Shown one piece after another: positions 55,229 to 64,000 of a stretch of DNA of 64,000 nt. Where the stretch lies: contig NZ_CP119809.1 in assembly GCF_029338395.1 (NCBI RefSeq), positions 1 through 64,000 of the forward strand, in the 5' to 3' direction. This DNA is from Halorussus caseinilyticus. Lineage in GTDB: Archaea > Halobacteriota > Halobacteria > Halobacteriales > Haladaptataceae. The translations under genes and the position numbers were made by a program. The first letter of the stretch is position 1, and every line of letters begins with the position of its first letter. A model generated the notes under the pieces. That model was not told the origin of the DNA and did no database searches. It saw only the letters and a list, made by a program, of their open reading frames with translations.

Positions 55229-57202
55229 TTAGTCGTCTGCCGGAGCGGGCGAGTCGCCGCCTTCGGCGTGCTTCTTCGTGTGCGAGAGCTTGCCACCGTC
55301 GGCGAGAATCTCGCGCTCGCGCTCGGAGGCGTCGAGGTGGGCCGTCGCTTCCCAGTCGTCGTTGACGCGAACCGTGAACTCTTCCTGACCGGAGCGGACC
55401 GCCTCGGCCACGTCGTCCACGATTTCGATGTTGTCGCCCTGCTCGATGTTCTCGTAGGTCTCCTCGTCGATGGTCAGCGGGATGAGACCGAAGTTGAAGA
55501 GGTTCGCCTTGTGGATGCGGGCGAAACTCTGGGCGAGGACGCCCTCGACGCCGAGGTACATCGGGCACAGCGCCGCGTGTTCACGGGAACTACCCTGACC
55601 GTAGTTCTCGCCAGCCACGAGGAAGCCACCGTCGGCGTCCAGCGCGCGGTCGGCGAAGTCTTGGTCCACGCGCGAGAGCGTGAACTCCGAGAGCTTCGGG
55701 ATGTTCGACCGGAACTTCAGGATGTCCGAAGTCGCCGGGATGATGTGGTCGGTCGTGATGTTGTCCTCCATCTTCAGGAGGTTCGGGCCTTCGAGGTCCG
55801 CGTCGAGTTCGTCCTTCAGGGGCACGTCGCCGATGTTCGGACCCTTGATGAGTTCGTCGTCGGGTGCCTCGTCGGGCGCGATGAGGTCGGCCTTGCTACC
55901 CGTGTACTCGTCGGGCATCTCGAATCCGGGGTCTTCGAGGTCGCCGAGTTCGTCGGCGAGGTTGCGCGGGTCCACGATTTCGCCCTTGATGGCGGCCGCG
56001 GTTGCGACTTCCGGCGAGCAGAGGTACACGTTGTCGTCCTCGATTCCCGACCGTCCCTCGAAGTTGCGGTTGAACGTCCGGAGCGACACGGAGTCGCTTG
56101 CCGGAACGTGACCGATGCCGATACAGGCACCGCACGTCGCCTCGGAGAAGTTGACGCCAGCGGCCATCATCTCGGAGACCCAACCCTCGCGGGCGAGCAT
56201 CTCGGAGGCCTGCTTGGAACCGGGCGCGACAATCATCTCGGTCGTCTTGTTCGTCTCGCGGCCTTCGAGCATCTTAGCGGCCGGGAGGATGTCCTCGTAG
56301 GCACCGTTGGTACAGGAGCCAATCATCACTTGGTCGACTTCCGTGCCCTCGACTTCGCTGACGGGCACCACGTTGTCGGGCATCGACGGCTTGGCGATGA
56401 GCGGTTCGAGGTCGCTCAGGTCGATGACGATTTCGTCGTCGTAGTCGGCGTCCTCGTCGGCCGAGAGTTCGACGTACTCGTCGCCGCGGCCGAGGCGTTC
56501 GAGGTAGTCCTTCGTGTTCTCGTCGGTCGGGAAGATGGAAGAGGTCGCGCCGAGTTCCGTCCCCATGTTGGTGATGGTCGTCCGCTCGGGGACCGAGAGG
56601 CTCTCGACGCCCGGACCGGTGTACTCGAAGATTTTGCCGACGCCGCCCTTCACGCTGAGGCGTCGGAGCATCTCGAGGATAACGTCCTTCGCGGTGGCCC
56701 ACTCGGGAAGTTCACCTTCGAGTCGGACGCTGACGACTTCGGGCATCTCGATGTAGTACGGGCCGCCACCCATGGCGACCGCAACGTCGAGACCGCCCGA
56801 ACCGATGGCGAGTTCGCCCATCCCGCCGGGAGTCGGCGTGTGGGAGTCCGACCCGAGCATCGTCTTGCCGGGCGCGGCGAAGTTCTCCTTGTGGACGTTG
56901 TGGCAGATTCCGTTACCGGGTCGGGAGAAGTGCGCGCCGAAGGTACCGGCGGCCGACCGCAGGAAGCGGTGGTCGTCGGTGTTCTTGAAGTCGAACTGGT
57001 AGGTCTGGTGGTCGCAGTACTGCGCGGCCAGCTCGGTCTGCACCTCGTCGAGGTCCAGCGCCTCGAACTGGAGCCAGACGAGTGTTCCAGTCGTGTCCTG
57101 TGCGAGGACTTGGTCAATCTCGATTCCGATTTCCTCGCCGGTCGTGAGGTCACCCTCGACGAGGTGGTCCTCGAGGATTTTCTCCGTTAGCGTCTGTCCC
57201 AT
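55229..57202 (-). CDS. acn: Aconitate hydratase
   Basis: 657 residues from ATG 57202 (MGQTLTEKILEDHLVEGDLT). Citric-acid-cycle enzyme converting citrate to isocitrate with a [4Fe-4S] cluster; the cluster cysteines are visible in QVMIGSCTNGAYEDILPAAK and EATCGACIGIGHVPASDSVS. MLGSDSHTPTPGGMGELAIG and GENYGQGSSREHAALCPMYL (swivel domain) complete the family. The size matches the compact archaeal/AcnX-free aconitase. TATA box before the start. The gene stands alone. Confidence 0.95.
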   Translation of the reverse strand: MGQTLTEKILEDHLVEGDLTTGEEIGIEIDQVLAQDTTGTLVWLQFEALDLDEVQTELAAQYCDHQTYQFDFKNTDDHRFLRSAAGTFGAHFSRPGNGICHNVHKENFAAPGKTMLGSDSHTPTPGGMGELAIGSGGLDVAVAMGGGPYYIEMPEVVSVRLEGELPEWATAKDVILEMLRRLSVKGGVGKIFEYTGPGVESLSVPERTTITNMGTELGATSSIFPTDENTKDYLERLGRGDEYVELSADEDADYDDEIVIDLSDLEPLIAKPSMPDNVVPVSEVEGTEVDQVMIGSCTNGAYEDILPAAKMLEGRETNKTTEMIVAPGSKQASEMLAREGWVSEMMAAGVNFSEATCGACIGIGHVPASDSVSLRTFNRNFEGRSGIEDDNVYLCSPEVATAAAIKGEIVDPRNLADELGDLEDPGFEMPDEYTGSKADLIAPDEAPDDELIKGPNIGDVPLKDELDADLEGPNLLKMEDNITTDHIIPATSDILKFRSNIPKLSEFTLSRVDQDFADRALDADGGFLVAGENYGQGSSREHAALCPMYLGVEGVLAQSFARIHKANLFNFGLIPLTIDEETYENIEQGDNIEIVDDVAEAVRSGQEEFTVRVNDDWEATAHLDASEREREILADGGKLSHTKKHAEGGDSPAPADD

Positions 57203-57226
57203 ATCGACCGAATATCGACTCTCCTT

Positions 57227-57237
57227 GGTTATAAATC
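57227..57237 (-). promoter_or_regulatory. TATA box of acn
   Basis: The coding strand reads GGATTTATAACCAA, centred 30 bases before ATG 57202; this rules out the earlier in-frame start, which would lie upstream of it. Confidence 0.6.
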
Positions 57238-57366
57238 CCGCGCGTTTCTGTTCATGATGATTATTGACAATCCGGGAGCCGGGCGGCAATTCTTACGGGA
57301 ATTCCTGACCGTTCGTGGTGAACCGACTCCGATACCGATATACGTCACCGATAGCTCTTCCAGAAT

Positions 57367-57861
57367 ATGTTCGAGAGCGGTCCCTTCGTGGCCGAACACG
57401 TTTCCGAAACCGACGACGAGCAAGTCCAACCAAACGGCGTGGACCTCACGTTGGAAGCGGTGTACGAACAGCGCGAACCCGGCCGAATCGGTCGGGAGAC
57501 GAAAGAAGTCGGCGAGCGCCAGCAACTCGAAACCGAACAGGTCGCCGACGACGCACCCGAGACCTACTACCTCACGTCCGGCGGCTACGTCGTCCAGTAC
57601 GCCGAGACGGTTGAGATTCCCGAGAACCACGTCGGGTACGTCTACCCCCGGTCGTCGCTCCTCCGGAACTCCTGTATGCTGAACACTGCCGTCTGGGACG
57701 CTGGCTACGAGGGCAAGGGCGAGGGTCTGCTGGAAGTCCACCACGACATCGAAATCGAGACCGGCGCGCGCATCGCCCAACTCGTCCTCGCGGAGGCCGA
57801 CCACGACGGCACCTACGCCGGGTCGTATCAGGGCGAGAACGTCGGACTGGACGAGTTCTGA
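57367..57861 (+). CDS. dUTPase / dCTP-deaminase-family nucleotidohydrolase
   Basis: 164 residues. VQPNGVDLTLEAVYEQREPG (motif with substrate-site residues), YYLTSGGYVVQYAETVEIPE, GYVYPRSSLLRNSCMLNTAV (PRSS motif) and WDAGYEGKGEGLLEVHHDIE identify the trimeric dUTPase/dCTP deaminase fold. It removes dUTP to keep uracil out of DNA. Whether it deaminates dCTP as well is not decidable. Divergent from acn. Confidence 0.87.
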   Translation: MFESGPFVAEHVSETDDEQVQPNGVDLTLEAVYEQREPGRIGRETKEVGERQQLETEQVADDAPETYYLTSGGYVVQYAETVEIPENHVGYVYPRSSLLRNSCMLNTAVWDAGYEGKGEGLLEVHHDIEIETGARIAQLVLAEADHDGTYAGSYQGENVGLDEF

Positions 57862-57939
57862 ACCGGCCTCTCGCGTCTTCGCACGCTGGCCGCACGACCG
57901 CGGCGAGTTTATTTTCCCCCCGGTAGTCGGTACCTTCGG

Positions 57940-58968
57940 GTGGGGACGTTGACACACGACAGACGTGAATTTCTGCAACTCGGCGCGCTCGCCGGAGTCG
58001 GCGCGCTCGGGGGAGACGTACCGATTCGATTCGAACAGGACGACGGACAGCGTGCCGACACCGGATGGCCCGGCGTCCGAGTCCGCGTCGCCCAAGACCG
58101 GGGGAAGACGGCCCACTGGGTTCTGCCGGGCAGACGCCGAATCAGCGAGTACGTCTTCGGCACGCCCGAGAACCCCCGACGGACCGGCCAGCACTGGGTG
58201 AACGTCGCCGAGGGGCCGGTGAAGCGACTCTTACAGGAACAGACGTATCAGGTCGGCCTGCCGGTCGAACAGCGCCAGACCAACGCGGACGGGTCGGCGT
58301 ACACTATCACCGACATCCTCACGGGGTACAGCGACTCCGCGCAGGAGACCGAGGGCGAACTCGACGTGACCTACGTGGACCGCCAGCCGAGCGACACGCC
58401 CGGCGAACCGGGCGACACCCGCGACACCGCCGAGGTCACGGCGCGATTCGCCGACCCCGCGGGCAACGAGTACGAAGTCGTCCTCGACCACATCGTCCAA
58501 CCGCCGTTCCCGCCGTGGGAGACCGGTGGCGGCGTCGTCACGGGGACGTGGCTCCACGGCGTCACCGGGACGGGGACGCCGCTGATGCCCAGACTGTTCA
58601 ACTACGGCGCGCTCTGGGGCGTGGGTGCGCTCAGGGTCAACGGCGAGATGGCCGCCACGGGACGAGTGATTCACTTCATGTCCACCGAGAACGTCCGGAA
58701 GGCCGACAGCTACGCGCTGGCGCTGGACGAGGAACTGCCGCTGAGCGAGGACGAGACCTACCTCGGCCGACCGCACCACACGCACCTCTTCCTGCCGCCC
58801 ATCGAGGCGACGCCGGAGGGACCGCGGCCGAGTCCGGTGCCGACGGCGTTCGAGTTGTCCGACGGCGAGACCCAACCGTTCGTCCACTACATGTGGGACG
58901 AGGACACCATCGAGGAAGTTGCGGTTCTCGGAAGCGGTGGGGGTGAGACGACGACCGATTCGGAGTAG
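57940..58968 (+). CDS. Tat-exported hypothetical protein
   Basis: 342 residues from a GTG start. HDRREFLQLGALAGVGALGG is a Tat signal. The mature part is beta-rich with Trp/Pro/Asn segments (WPGVRVRVAQDRGKTAHWVL, EYEVVLDHIVQPPFPPWETG, WLHGVTGTGTPLMPRLFNYG, ALWGVGALRVNGEMAATGRV, YLGRPHHTHLFLPPIEATPE) and a His-rich motif HHTH. I do not recognise the family. It is convergent with trpB (17 bases apart). Confidence 0.75.
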   Translation: MGTLTHDRREFLQLGALAGVGALGGDVPIRFEQDDGQRADTGWPGVRVRVAQDRGKTAHWVLPGRRRISEYVFGTPENPRRTGQHWVNVAEGPVKRLLQEQTYQVGLPVEQRQTNADGSAYTITDILTGYSDSAQETEGELDVTYVDRQPSDTPGEPGDTRDTAEVTARFADPAGNEYEVVLDHIVQPPFPPWETGGGVVTGTWLHGVTGTGTPLMPRLFNYGALWGVGALRVNGEMAATGRVIHFMSTENVRKADSYALALDEELPLSEDETYLGRPHHTHLFLPPIEATPEGPRPSPVPTAFELSDGETQPFVHYMWDEDTIEEVAVLGSGGGETTTDSE

Positions 58969-58984
58969 CGACGGAGGTGACGAC

Positions 58985-60154
58985 CTACCCCAACTCGAAC
59001 ATCTCGGCGGCCTGCTCCATGTCCTTGTCGCCACGGCCGCTGAGGTTCACCAGAATCACGTCGTCTTCGTCCATCTCCGCGGCGATTTCTTTCGCCAGCG
59101 CGACGGCGTGGCTGGATTCGAGCGCCGGGATGATGCCCTCCAACTCCGCGAGTTCGCGGAAGGCGTCGAGGGCGTCGTCGTCCTCGACCGCGCGGTAGTC
59201 ACACCGGCCGACGGCTCGGAACATGGCGTGTTCGGGACCCACCGCGGGGTAGTCCAGACCGGCCGACACCGAGTGGACTTCCGTGTCGTCGTCCAGCGTC
59301 CGGGTCTTCATGCCGTGCATCACGCCTTCCTCGCCCTCCGCGAGCGGTGCGGCGTGCTGGCCCGACCCCTCGCCCTTTCCGCCGCCTTCCGCGCCGTAGA
59401 AGTCCACGTCGTCGTCCCGGAAGGCGTGGAACAGGCCGATGGCGTTCGACCCGCCGCCGACGCAGGCGACGGCGGCGTCGGGGAGTCGGCCGGTCTCGTC
59501 TCGAATCTGGTCGCGGGCCTCGCGGCCGATGACCGACTGGAACTCCCGGACCATCCGCGGGAAGGGGTCCGGGCCGACGACGGACCCGACCATGTAGTGG
59601 GTGTCTTCGACGTTCGCCGCGAAGTCTTCGAGTGCAACGTCCACCGCGTCGGCGAGTCCGGACCGGCCGCGCGTGACCTCGTTGACCTCCGCGCCCATGA
59701 GTCGCATCCGGAAGACGTTCATCGTCTGGCGCTCGGCGTCTTTCTTCCCCATGTAAATCTCGGTCTGCAACCCGACGAGCGCGCCGACCATCGCGGTAGC
59801 GACCCCGTGCTGGCCCGCGCCGGTTTCGGCGATGAGTCGGGTCTTTCCGGCCTCCTCCGCGAGGATGGCCTGTCCGAGGCAGTTGTTTATCTTGTGCGCG
59901 CCGCCGTGGAGCAGGTCCTCGCGCTTGAGGTAGATTTGCGCGCCGTACTCCTCGGAGAGTCGCTCGGCGTGGAAGACGGGCGTGGGTCGCCCCGCGAAGT
60001 CCCGGAGGTAGCCTCGAAATCGCTCCCGAAACTCGTCGGTGTCGTGAATCTCGTCGAAGGAACTGGCTAACTGGGCGAGCGGTTCTTCGAGCGATTCGGG
60101 GACGTGACGACCGCCGAATCCTTCGAAATCGCCGGACGGAGCGTCGTGAGACAT
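58985..60154 (-). CDS. trpB: Tryptophan synthase beta chain
   Basis: 389 residues from ATG 60154. PLP lysine in [20 protein letters not shown], substrate loop [20 protein letters not shown], phosphate site [20 protein letters not shown] and the C-terminal [20 protein letters not shown]. It condenses indole with serine. There is no trpA or trpC next to it; in many haloarchaea trpC-trpB-trpA are clustered, so this may be a separated or second copy. TATA box 28 bases upstream. Confidence 0.95.
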   Translation of the reverse strand: MSHDAPSGDFEGFGGRHVPESLEEPLAQLASSFDEIHDTDEFRERFRGYLRDFAGRPTPVFHAERLSEEYGAQIYLKREDLLHGGAHKINNCLGQAILAEEAGKTRLIAETGAGQHGVATAMVGALVGLQTEIYMGKKDAERQTMNVFRMRLMGAEVNEVTRGRSGLADAVDVALEDFAANVEDTHYMVGSVVGPDPFPRMVREFQSVIGREARDQIRDETGRLPDAAVACVGGGSNAIGLFHAFRDDDVDFYGAEGGGKGEGSGQHAAPLAEGEEGVMHGMKTRTLDDDTEVHSVSAGLDYPAVGPEHAMFRAVGRCDYRAVEDDDALDAFRELAELEGIIPALESSHAVALAKEIAAEMDEDDVILVNLSGRGDKDMEQAAEMFELG

Positions 60155-60175
60155 GAGCCAACGTTGTCCGTCACC

Positions 60176-60189
60176 GTATATAAATATAC
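60176..60189 (-). promoter_or_regulatory. TATA box of trpB
   Basis: GTATATTTATATAC on the coding strand, centred 28 bases before the trpB ATG: leaderless promoter spacing. Confidence 0.65.
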
Positions 60190-60212
60190 AAGCCACGTTA
60201 TCACGACCCGAA

Positions 60213-60333
60213 GTCGCCGACTCGCTCACGCCACGTTTCGCTCTTCGAGAACTCCAACGCTCGGCGAGGGAGTACGCACTGGCGAGTCCGACGATTCCCC
60301 CGCCGACGATGGCGACGTTCACGTCCTCCCGGA
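60213..60333 (-). pseudogene. N-terminal remnant of an FAD-dependent oxidoreductase
   Basis: On the minus strand 60330-60250 reads [20 protein letters not shown], then SLAER: a classic FAD/NAD-binding start (DxxIxGGGIxGL...A). After that the sequence is unlike any oxidoreductase and ends within 100 bases. It lies between trpB and the dispersed repeat, so a whole gene seems to have been lost, leaving only its beginning. Confidence 0.6.
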
Positions 60334-60531
60334 CGGTCCGCGTGGGAGTTACTCGTTCTCCCCCATCGCATATCGGACGTTCGGGAGAGTCGCGTGGTGG
60401 CGCGACTTCCGCCCCGAAACGTGGTAGCGGGACTTTTCCGGCCCGGCGCGCGCTGGCGGACCCTCGTGGTCCGCCGACGGTGAGCGAGGGATGAGGTCCG
60501 CAAGGAGGAGCGACCGACGGGAGCGACGACC

Positions 60532-60752
60532 GAGGCTTGCGAGGCGCGAAACGCCTCGCTGACCTGTGACCGCCGGTCGCAGAAGCCGCAGTCGGTTGGG
60601 GAGTCGCGTGGTTCGCGGTCGGCGGTGGCGGTGCTGTGCGGTTTTGATAGTTCGAGTCTGAAGCTAGCGTCTCCGATTCGCCGTCGTCCGCGATGCCGTC
60701 TACGGTCGCTACGCAGTCGGCGGTGGCAGTCCGAGCGATTCGAGTCTGAAGC
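60532..60752. repeat. Dispersed-repeat copy and half-copy with hairpin module
   Basis: 60536-60570 (GCTTGCGAGGCGCGAAACGC, CTCGCTGACC) is the reverse form of the hairpin module at 35900 and 61505, with different stem bases (GGCG/CGCC for GACG/CGTC). 60590-60668: CAGTCGGTTGGGGAGTCGCG, GTGGTTCGCGGTCGGCGGTG, GTTTTGATAGTTCGAGTCTG, AAGCTAGCG. 60718-60752 is a half-copy (CGGCGGTGGCAGTCCGAGCG, ATTCGAGTCTGAAGCG). No other gene up to 60871. Confidence 0.75.
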
Positions 60753-60871
60753 GCCCCCACCTTTCAACCAACTCCAGATACAGTAAACAAACAAAAACAA
60801 GTCTCAAAGAAATCTAAACACGTCTCGAAGCGGCCACCGAGGTTATCCCCGCGAGTCTCGAACCGACGGCG

Positions 60872-61171
60872 ATGACAGACACCCACCGCGAGCAAGGCGT
60901 CGAGTTCGGCGAACTGGCCGGGCACTTGGACGGCCACGACTACCCCGCGACCACCCGCGAACTCGCCGATACCTTCGGCGAGTTCGAGATTACCTACGCT
61001 GGCGGGTCCGAGACGCTGGCCGCGCTACTGGCACCGATAGACGACACCTGCGACTCGGCGGCCGAGGTCCGGCAGGTCGTCCTGAACACCGTCGCTGGCG
61101 AGGCCGTCGGCCGGAAGGGGTACACCGACCGCGGCGCGTTCGCGTCCGCGCCTAACGACGTGTCGTTCTGA
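60872..61171 (+). CDS. DUF5789-family protein
   Basis: 99 residues: EQGVEFGELAGHLDGHDYPA, TTRELADTFGEFEITYAGGS, AAEVRQVVLNTVAGEAVGRK, GYTDRGAFASAPNDVSF. A conserved short Halobacteria family with a GRKGYSDR-like end. Acidic, no signal; function unknown. A dispersed-repeat half-copy lies 120 bases upstream. Confidence 0.85.
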   Translation: MTDTHREQGVEFGELAGHLDGHDYPATTRELADTFGEFEITYAGGSETLAALLAPIDDTCDSAAEVRQVVLNTVAGEAVGRKGYTDRGAFASAPNDVSF

Positions 61172-61259
61172 GCGTCGTGGTTCTTCTTTTCGCGGCCGTC
61201 TTTCCGGCAGTTGACCGTTCGAGCGACGGACGGGGTGCGTAAGCGAATCGAAGCTACGA

Positions 61260-61531
61260 CTGCACCGCCGACCGCACGGTACGCCGACTACACTGCCGAC
61301 CGCACGGTACGGCGACTACACCGCCGACTGCACGGCACGACAACTACACCGCCGACCGTGGACAGCAGAGAATCGAGGGACTAGCTTCGGGCTTGAACCA
61401 ATCATACCGCACAGCACCGCCGACCGCGGACCACGCGCCTCTCCAACCGACTGCGCGTCGCGCTCCCTCCAGTCGCTCGATGCTGCGAACGACGTTCGCA
61501 AATCAGCGAGACGCGAAGCGTCTCGCAAGCC
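61260..61531. repeat. 28-bp tandem repeat and dispersed-repeat copy with hairpin module
   Basis: 61260-61343 holds three units of about 28 bp (CTACACTGCCGACCGCACGG + TACGGCGA) plus a partial fourth. 61381-61460: CTAGCTTCGGGCTTGAACCA, ATCATACCGCACAGCACCGC, the reverse dispersed repeat, continuing CTCCAACCGACTGCGCGTCG. 61503-61531: CAGCGAGACGCGAAGCGTCT, CGCAAGCCTC, the same module as at 35900. In the remainder of 61172-62004 I see no gene. Confidence 0.85.
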
Positions 61532-62004
61532 TCATCCCTCGCGCGGTCTGGCGCGAGATGAAACTCGCGCCAGACCACACCGGGAGTGGAGTCTGTGTCA
61601 CGTATCATCCGAGTTCACGTCGGAGAAGAAACTTCCAACGTCCGTGCCGACTTCTCCGGCGGAAGTCCTTTCGACATTTCGGGCTACCGTGGGCGCGTCC
61701 GAAGTCGCTCGCACGTCTCCAACTGTCGTGCGCTGTCTGAAACTGCGGACTGCCGCCTTCGAGAACGACGCTTCAGACGACCGAATTCCCCCGGTAATCG
61801 CGGCTTACTCCGTCGCAAACGCGGCCTGAACTCGCCCGGCGAACGCTCCCGCGAGAGTAGGCGGTCGTTCCCCGCGCCGAACGTTCGTAAACGGACCTGA
61901 ACGGACGACTACATTATCAAGGCGTGTCGGCAATGCTCCGATAGCAGAATTCGCCGACGGCGGGCGTCCGGCCCGCCGAGGGAGACGGGAGACACACTTT
62001 CAGG

Positions 62005-63582
62005 ATGACAGCGAACACGACAGGGGCGACAGCACAAGCGGCCGCCGAAACCGTCGCAGACCTCTGCGAGGACCGCGAACTCGTCGTGGTATCGAACCGC
62101 CAACCGTACAGTCACGACTACGCCGACGGTGCGCAATCGACCGCGAGCGACGACCGCATAACCGTGGACCGCCCGGCGGGGGGTCTCACCGCGGCGCTCG
62201 ACCCGGTGATGCAGGCCGCGGAAGGGACGTGGGTCGCGTGGGGCGACGGCGACGCCGACCGGGAAGTCGCGGACGACGACGGACGGGTCGGTGTCCCGCC
62301 CGAGGACCCGGCCTACGACCTCCGGCGCGTCTGGTTGTCCGACGAGCAGGTCGAAGGCTACTACCGCGGGTACAGCAATCGGGTCCTCTGGCCGCTGTGT
62401 CACCTCGACACCGCGAAGATGAAGCCCCGCGAGGAGTTCTGGCAGGCGTACCGCGAGACCAACGACGACTTCGCCGACGCAATCGTGGCCGCCACCGACG
62501 GCGCGGCCCCCGACCCCGTGGTGTGGTTTCAGGACTACCACCTCGCGCTGGCCCCGCGAGCGGTCCGGGAAGAGCGACCCGACGCCTTCCTCGCGCACTT
62601 CTGGCACGTCCCGTGGCCGTCCCGCGACGTGTTCCGGGCGTGCCCCCAGTACGAGACGCTTCTCGACGGCTTGCTCGCGAACGACCTCGTGGGCTTTCAC
62701 ACCGACGACTACTGCCGGAACTTCCTCGACTGCGTGGAGGCCGCCACCGACGCCCGCGTGGACCGCGCCAGCGCAAGCGTCTCGTACCGCGACCACCGGA
62801 CGTTCGTGCGGTCGTTCCCCCTCGGCATCGACGCCAGTAGGCAGGCCGAACTCGCCGAGTCCGACGCCGCCGACCGGTGGTGGGCCGACTTCCGCGAGAG
62901 CCACGGTATCGACCCCGACGACGCCATCGCGGTGGGGGTCGAGCGCCTCGACTACACCAAGGGCATCGAACCCCGTCTCGCCGCCCTCGAACGCTTCTGG
63001 GCCGAAAATCCGGAGTGGCGCGGCGAGTTGACCTACGTCCAGAAGGGAACCGAGAGCAGGGCGGGCATCCCGGCCTACGACGACCTCCGAAATCGCGTGG
63101 CCGCCGAAGTCGAGCGCATCAACGACCGCTTGGGCACCGACGACTGGACGCCCGTGGTCTACACCACCGACCACCTGCCCGAGGAAGGAATCGCCGCGCT
63201 CTACCGGGAGGCCGACCTCGGTCTCGTCACGCCGGTCCGCGACGGGATGAACCTCGTCGCCAAGGAGTTCGTCGCGGCCCAGACCCGCGAACCCGGCGTC
63301 CTCGTCCTGAGCGAACTCGCGGGCGCGACCGAGCAGTTGGGCGACGAGGCCGTCGTCGTCCACCCACACGACACCGCGAACTTCGCCGACGCCATCGCCG
63401 ACTCGCTGGCGCTCTCGCGGGTCGAACGCCGAAAGCGCGCCGCGGACCTCCAGCGCGAGGTCCACGCCGAAGACGTGTACGAGTGGTTGGAATCGACCTT
63501 CGAGACCGCCGCCGCCATCCAGCGCGGGCGTCGCTCGATTCGGCCGGACCGCCCGAGTCGCCCCGCGCCCGACGGCGACTGA
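62005..63582 (+). CDS. otsA: Trehalose-6-phosphate synthase
   Basis: 525 residues, GT20 family. VVVSNRQPYSHDYADG, DRPAGGLTAALDPVMQAAEG (glucosyl-donor loop), WFQDYHLALAPRAVREERPD, HFWHVPWPSRDVFRACPQYE, VGVERLDYTKGIEPRLAALE and VTPVRDGMNLVAKEFVAAQT are all in order. Joins UDP-glucose (or another NDP-glucose) and glucose-6-P. Upstream of otsB in one operon; trehalose is a compatible solute in some haloarchaea. Confidence 0.95.
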   Translation: MTANTTGATAQAAAETVADLCEDRELVVVSNRQPYSHDYADGAQSTASDDRITVDRPAGGLTAALDPVMQAAEGTWVAWGDGDADREVADDDGRVGVPPEDPAYDLRRVWLSDEQVEGYYRGYSNRVLWPLCHLDTAKMKPREEFWQAYRETNDDFADAIVAATDGAAPDPVVWFQDYHLALAPRAVREERPDAFLAHFWHVPWPSRDVFRACPQYETLLDGLLANDLVGFHTDDYCRNFLDCVEAATDARVDRASASVSYRDHRTFVRSFPLGIDASRQAELAESDAADRWWADFRESHGIDPDDAIAVGVERLDYTKGIEPRLAALERFWAENPEWRGELTYVQKGTESRAGIPAYDDLRNRVAAEVERINDRLGTDDWTPVVYTTDHLPEEGIAALYREADLGLVTPVRDGMNLVAKEFVAAQTREPGVLVLSELAGATEQLGDEAVVVHPHDTANFADAIADSLALSRVERRKRAADLQREVHAEDVYEWLESTFETAAAIQRGRRSIRPDRPSRPAPDGD

Positions 63583-63660
63583 GACCGACGACGCTCCGAA
63601 TCGAGACAGCACTCCGACGACACCCGAACGATAACGACCCGAACGACGACGCATCCAACG

Positions 63661-64000
63661 ATGCCAGACACCCCCGACATCCCCGACTCGCTTCGGGAGA
63701 ACCTCTACGTCGCAGTGGAAGCACTGGTCGAACACGACGGCCTGTTGGTCGCCCTCGACTTCGACGGCACCTTGGCCGCCATCGAGAACCGGCCCGAGGA
63801 CGCCACGATTCCCGGCCCGGCTCGGGAGGCAATCGTGGCGCTGGCCGCCGAACCGAACGTGGAAGTCGCGGTGGTCAGCGGCCGGGAACTCGCCGACGTG
63901 CGCGAACGCGTCGGCGTCCCGGACATCTCCTACGCCGGGAACCACGGCCTCGAAATCCACGCCGACGAGTACGAGGTCCACCCGACCGCGAGCGAGGCCG
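63661..64000 (+). CDS. otsB: Trehalose-6-phosphate phosphatase, cut by window edge
   Basis: 113 residues visible from ATG 63661. HAD motif I: LLVALDFDGTLAAIENRPED; motif II region VAVVSGRELADVRERVGVPD; then ISYAGNHGLEIHADEYEVHP. Dephosphorylates trehalose-6-P to trehalose. It follows otsA by 78 bases. The C-terminal half lies outside the window. Confidence 0.93.
   Translation, partial: MPDTPDIPDSLRENLYVAVEALVEHDGLLVALDFDGTLAAIENRPEDATIPGPAREAIVALAAEPNVEVAVVSGRELADVRERVGVPDISYAGNHGLEIHADEYEVHPTASEA

Noticed and set aside
61586-61900. Open frame of 104 residues before otsA
   Set aside because: Ser/Arg-rich, no family, and it covers DNA similar to other intergenic gaps.

Overview
The window is chromosomal DNA from a halophilic archaeon (class Halobacteria). 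The evidence is the high GC content, very acidic proteins, Tat (RR) signal peptides, archaeal TATA boxes 25-30 bases before start codons (leaderless transcripts), and typical families: HTH_10/Bat regulators, DUF5789, DUF5809/DUF5810, Hvo_1808, DUF389, SUI1/eIF1, NOG1 GTPase, MoxR-DUF58-TgpA, F420 enzymes and a ThiD-ThiN fusion. I see no rRNA, tRNA, CRISPR array, intact IS element or replication origin.

Layout. 0-9 kb is an acetate-assimilation module on the minus strand: UspA (cut by the window edge), an ActP-like sodium:solute symporter with its small DUF4212 subunit, an acetyl-CoA synthetase, a tyrosine-recombinase/GAF/HTH_10 regulator and a second acetyl-CoA synthetase. 9-18 kb holds mutS, a Tat-exported orphan, a CopZ-like chaperone, a DUF4396 membrane protein cut by an IS605-type tnpB relic, thiD-thiN and NOG1. 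18-22 kb holds two DUF389 membrane proteins flanking a SIMPL lipoprotein. 22-29 kb holds engB, a thioredoxin-reductase-like flavoprotein, a DUF1611/DgcN-type protein, an HTH_10 regulator and an amino-acid permease/M20 peptidase operon. 29.3-32.6 kb is AT-richer accessory DNA with two orphan exported proteins around a 2-hydroxyacid dehydrogenase. 32.6-38.6 kb holds a Nudix/eIF2B-like fusion, an Hvo_1808 surface protein and an overlapping cofE-mer (F420) pair. 38.9-44.2 kb holds a TetR regulator and the moxR-DUF58-transglutaminase operon. 44-54.9 kb is mixed housekeeping: SUI1, rhodanese, RNB nuclease, hybrid sensor kinase, GNAT, uracil-DNA glycosylase, a third HTH_10 regulator, Nudix, an MntR-like regulator, DUF5809/5810 and rimI. 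54.9-64 kb holds aconitase, a dUTPase-like enzyme, trpB, DUF5789 and the trehalose pair otsA-otsB (otsB cut by the window edge).

Three features go beyond ordinary gene content. (1) Eleven apparent frameshifts all lie in the first 36 kb and none in the last 28 kb. At least five are loss of one base from a G/C run and they hit genes such as acs, mutS and thiD-thiN, so consensus error must be excluded before any is called a pseudogene. (2) A dispersed intergenic repeat, recognisable by a core like GATTGGTTCGAGCCTGAA next to GCTAGC and a GCGGTGCGGTTGCGG-type tract, occurs about once per 8 kb in both orientations. (3) Many intergenic regions carry a perfect or near-perfect GC-rich inverted repeat (arms of 10-24 bp) whose sequence differs each time although the architecture is shared. 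No clearly new multi-gene system is visible. The most unusual proteins are the recombinase-Bat fusion, a hybrid kinase with a degraded ATPase domain, and several orphan exported proteins.
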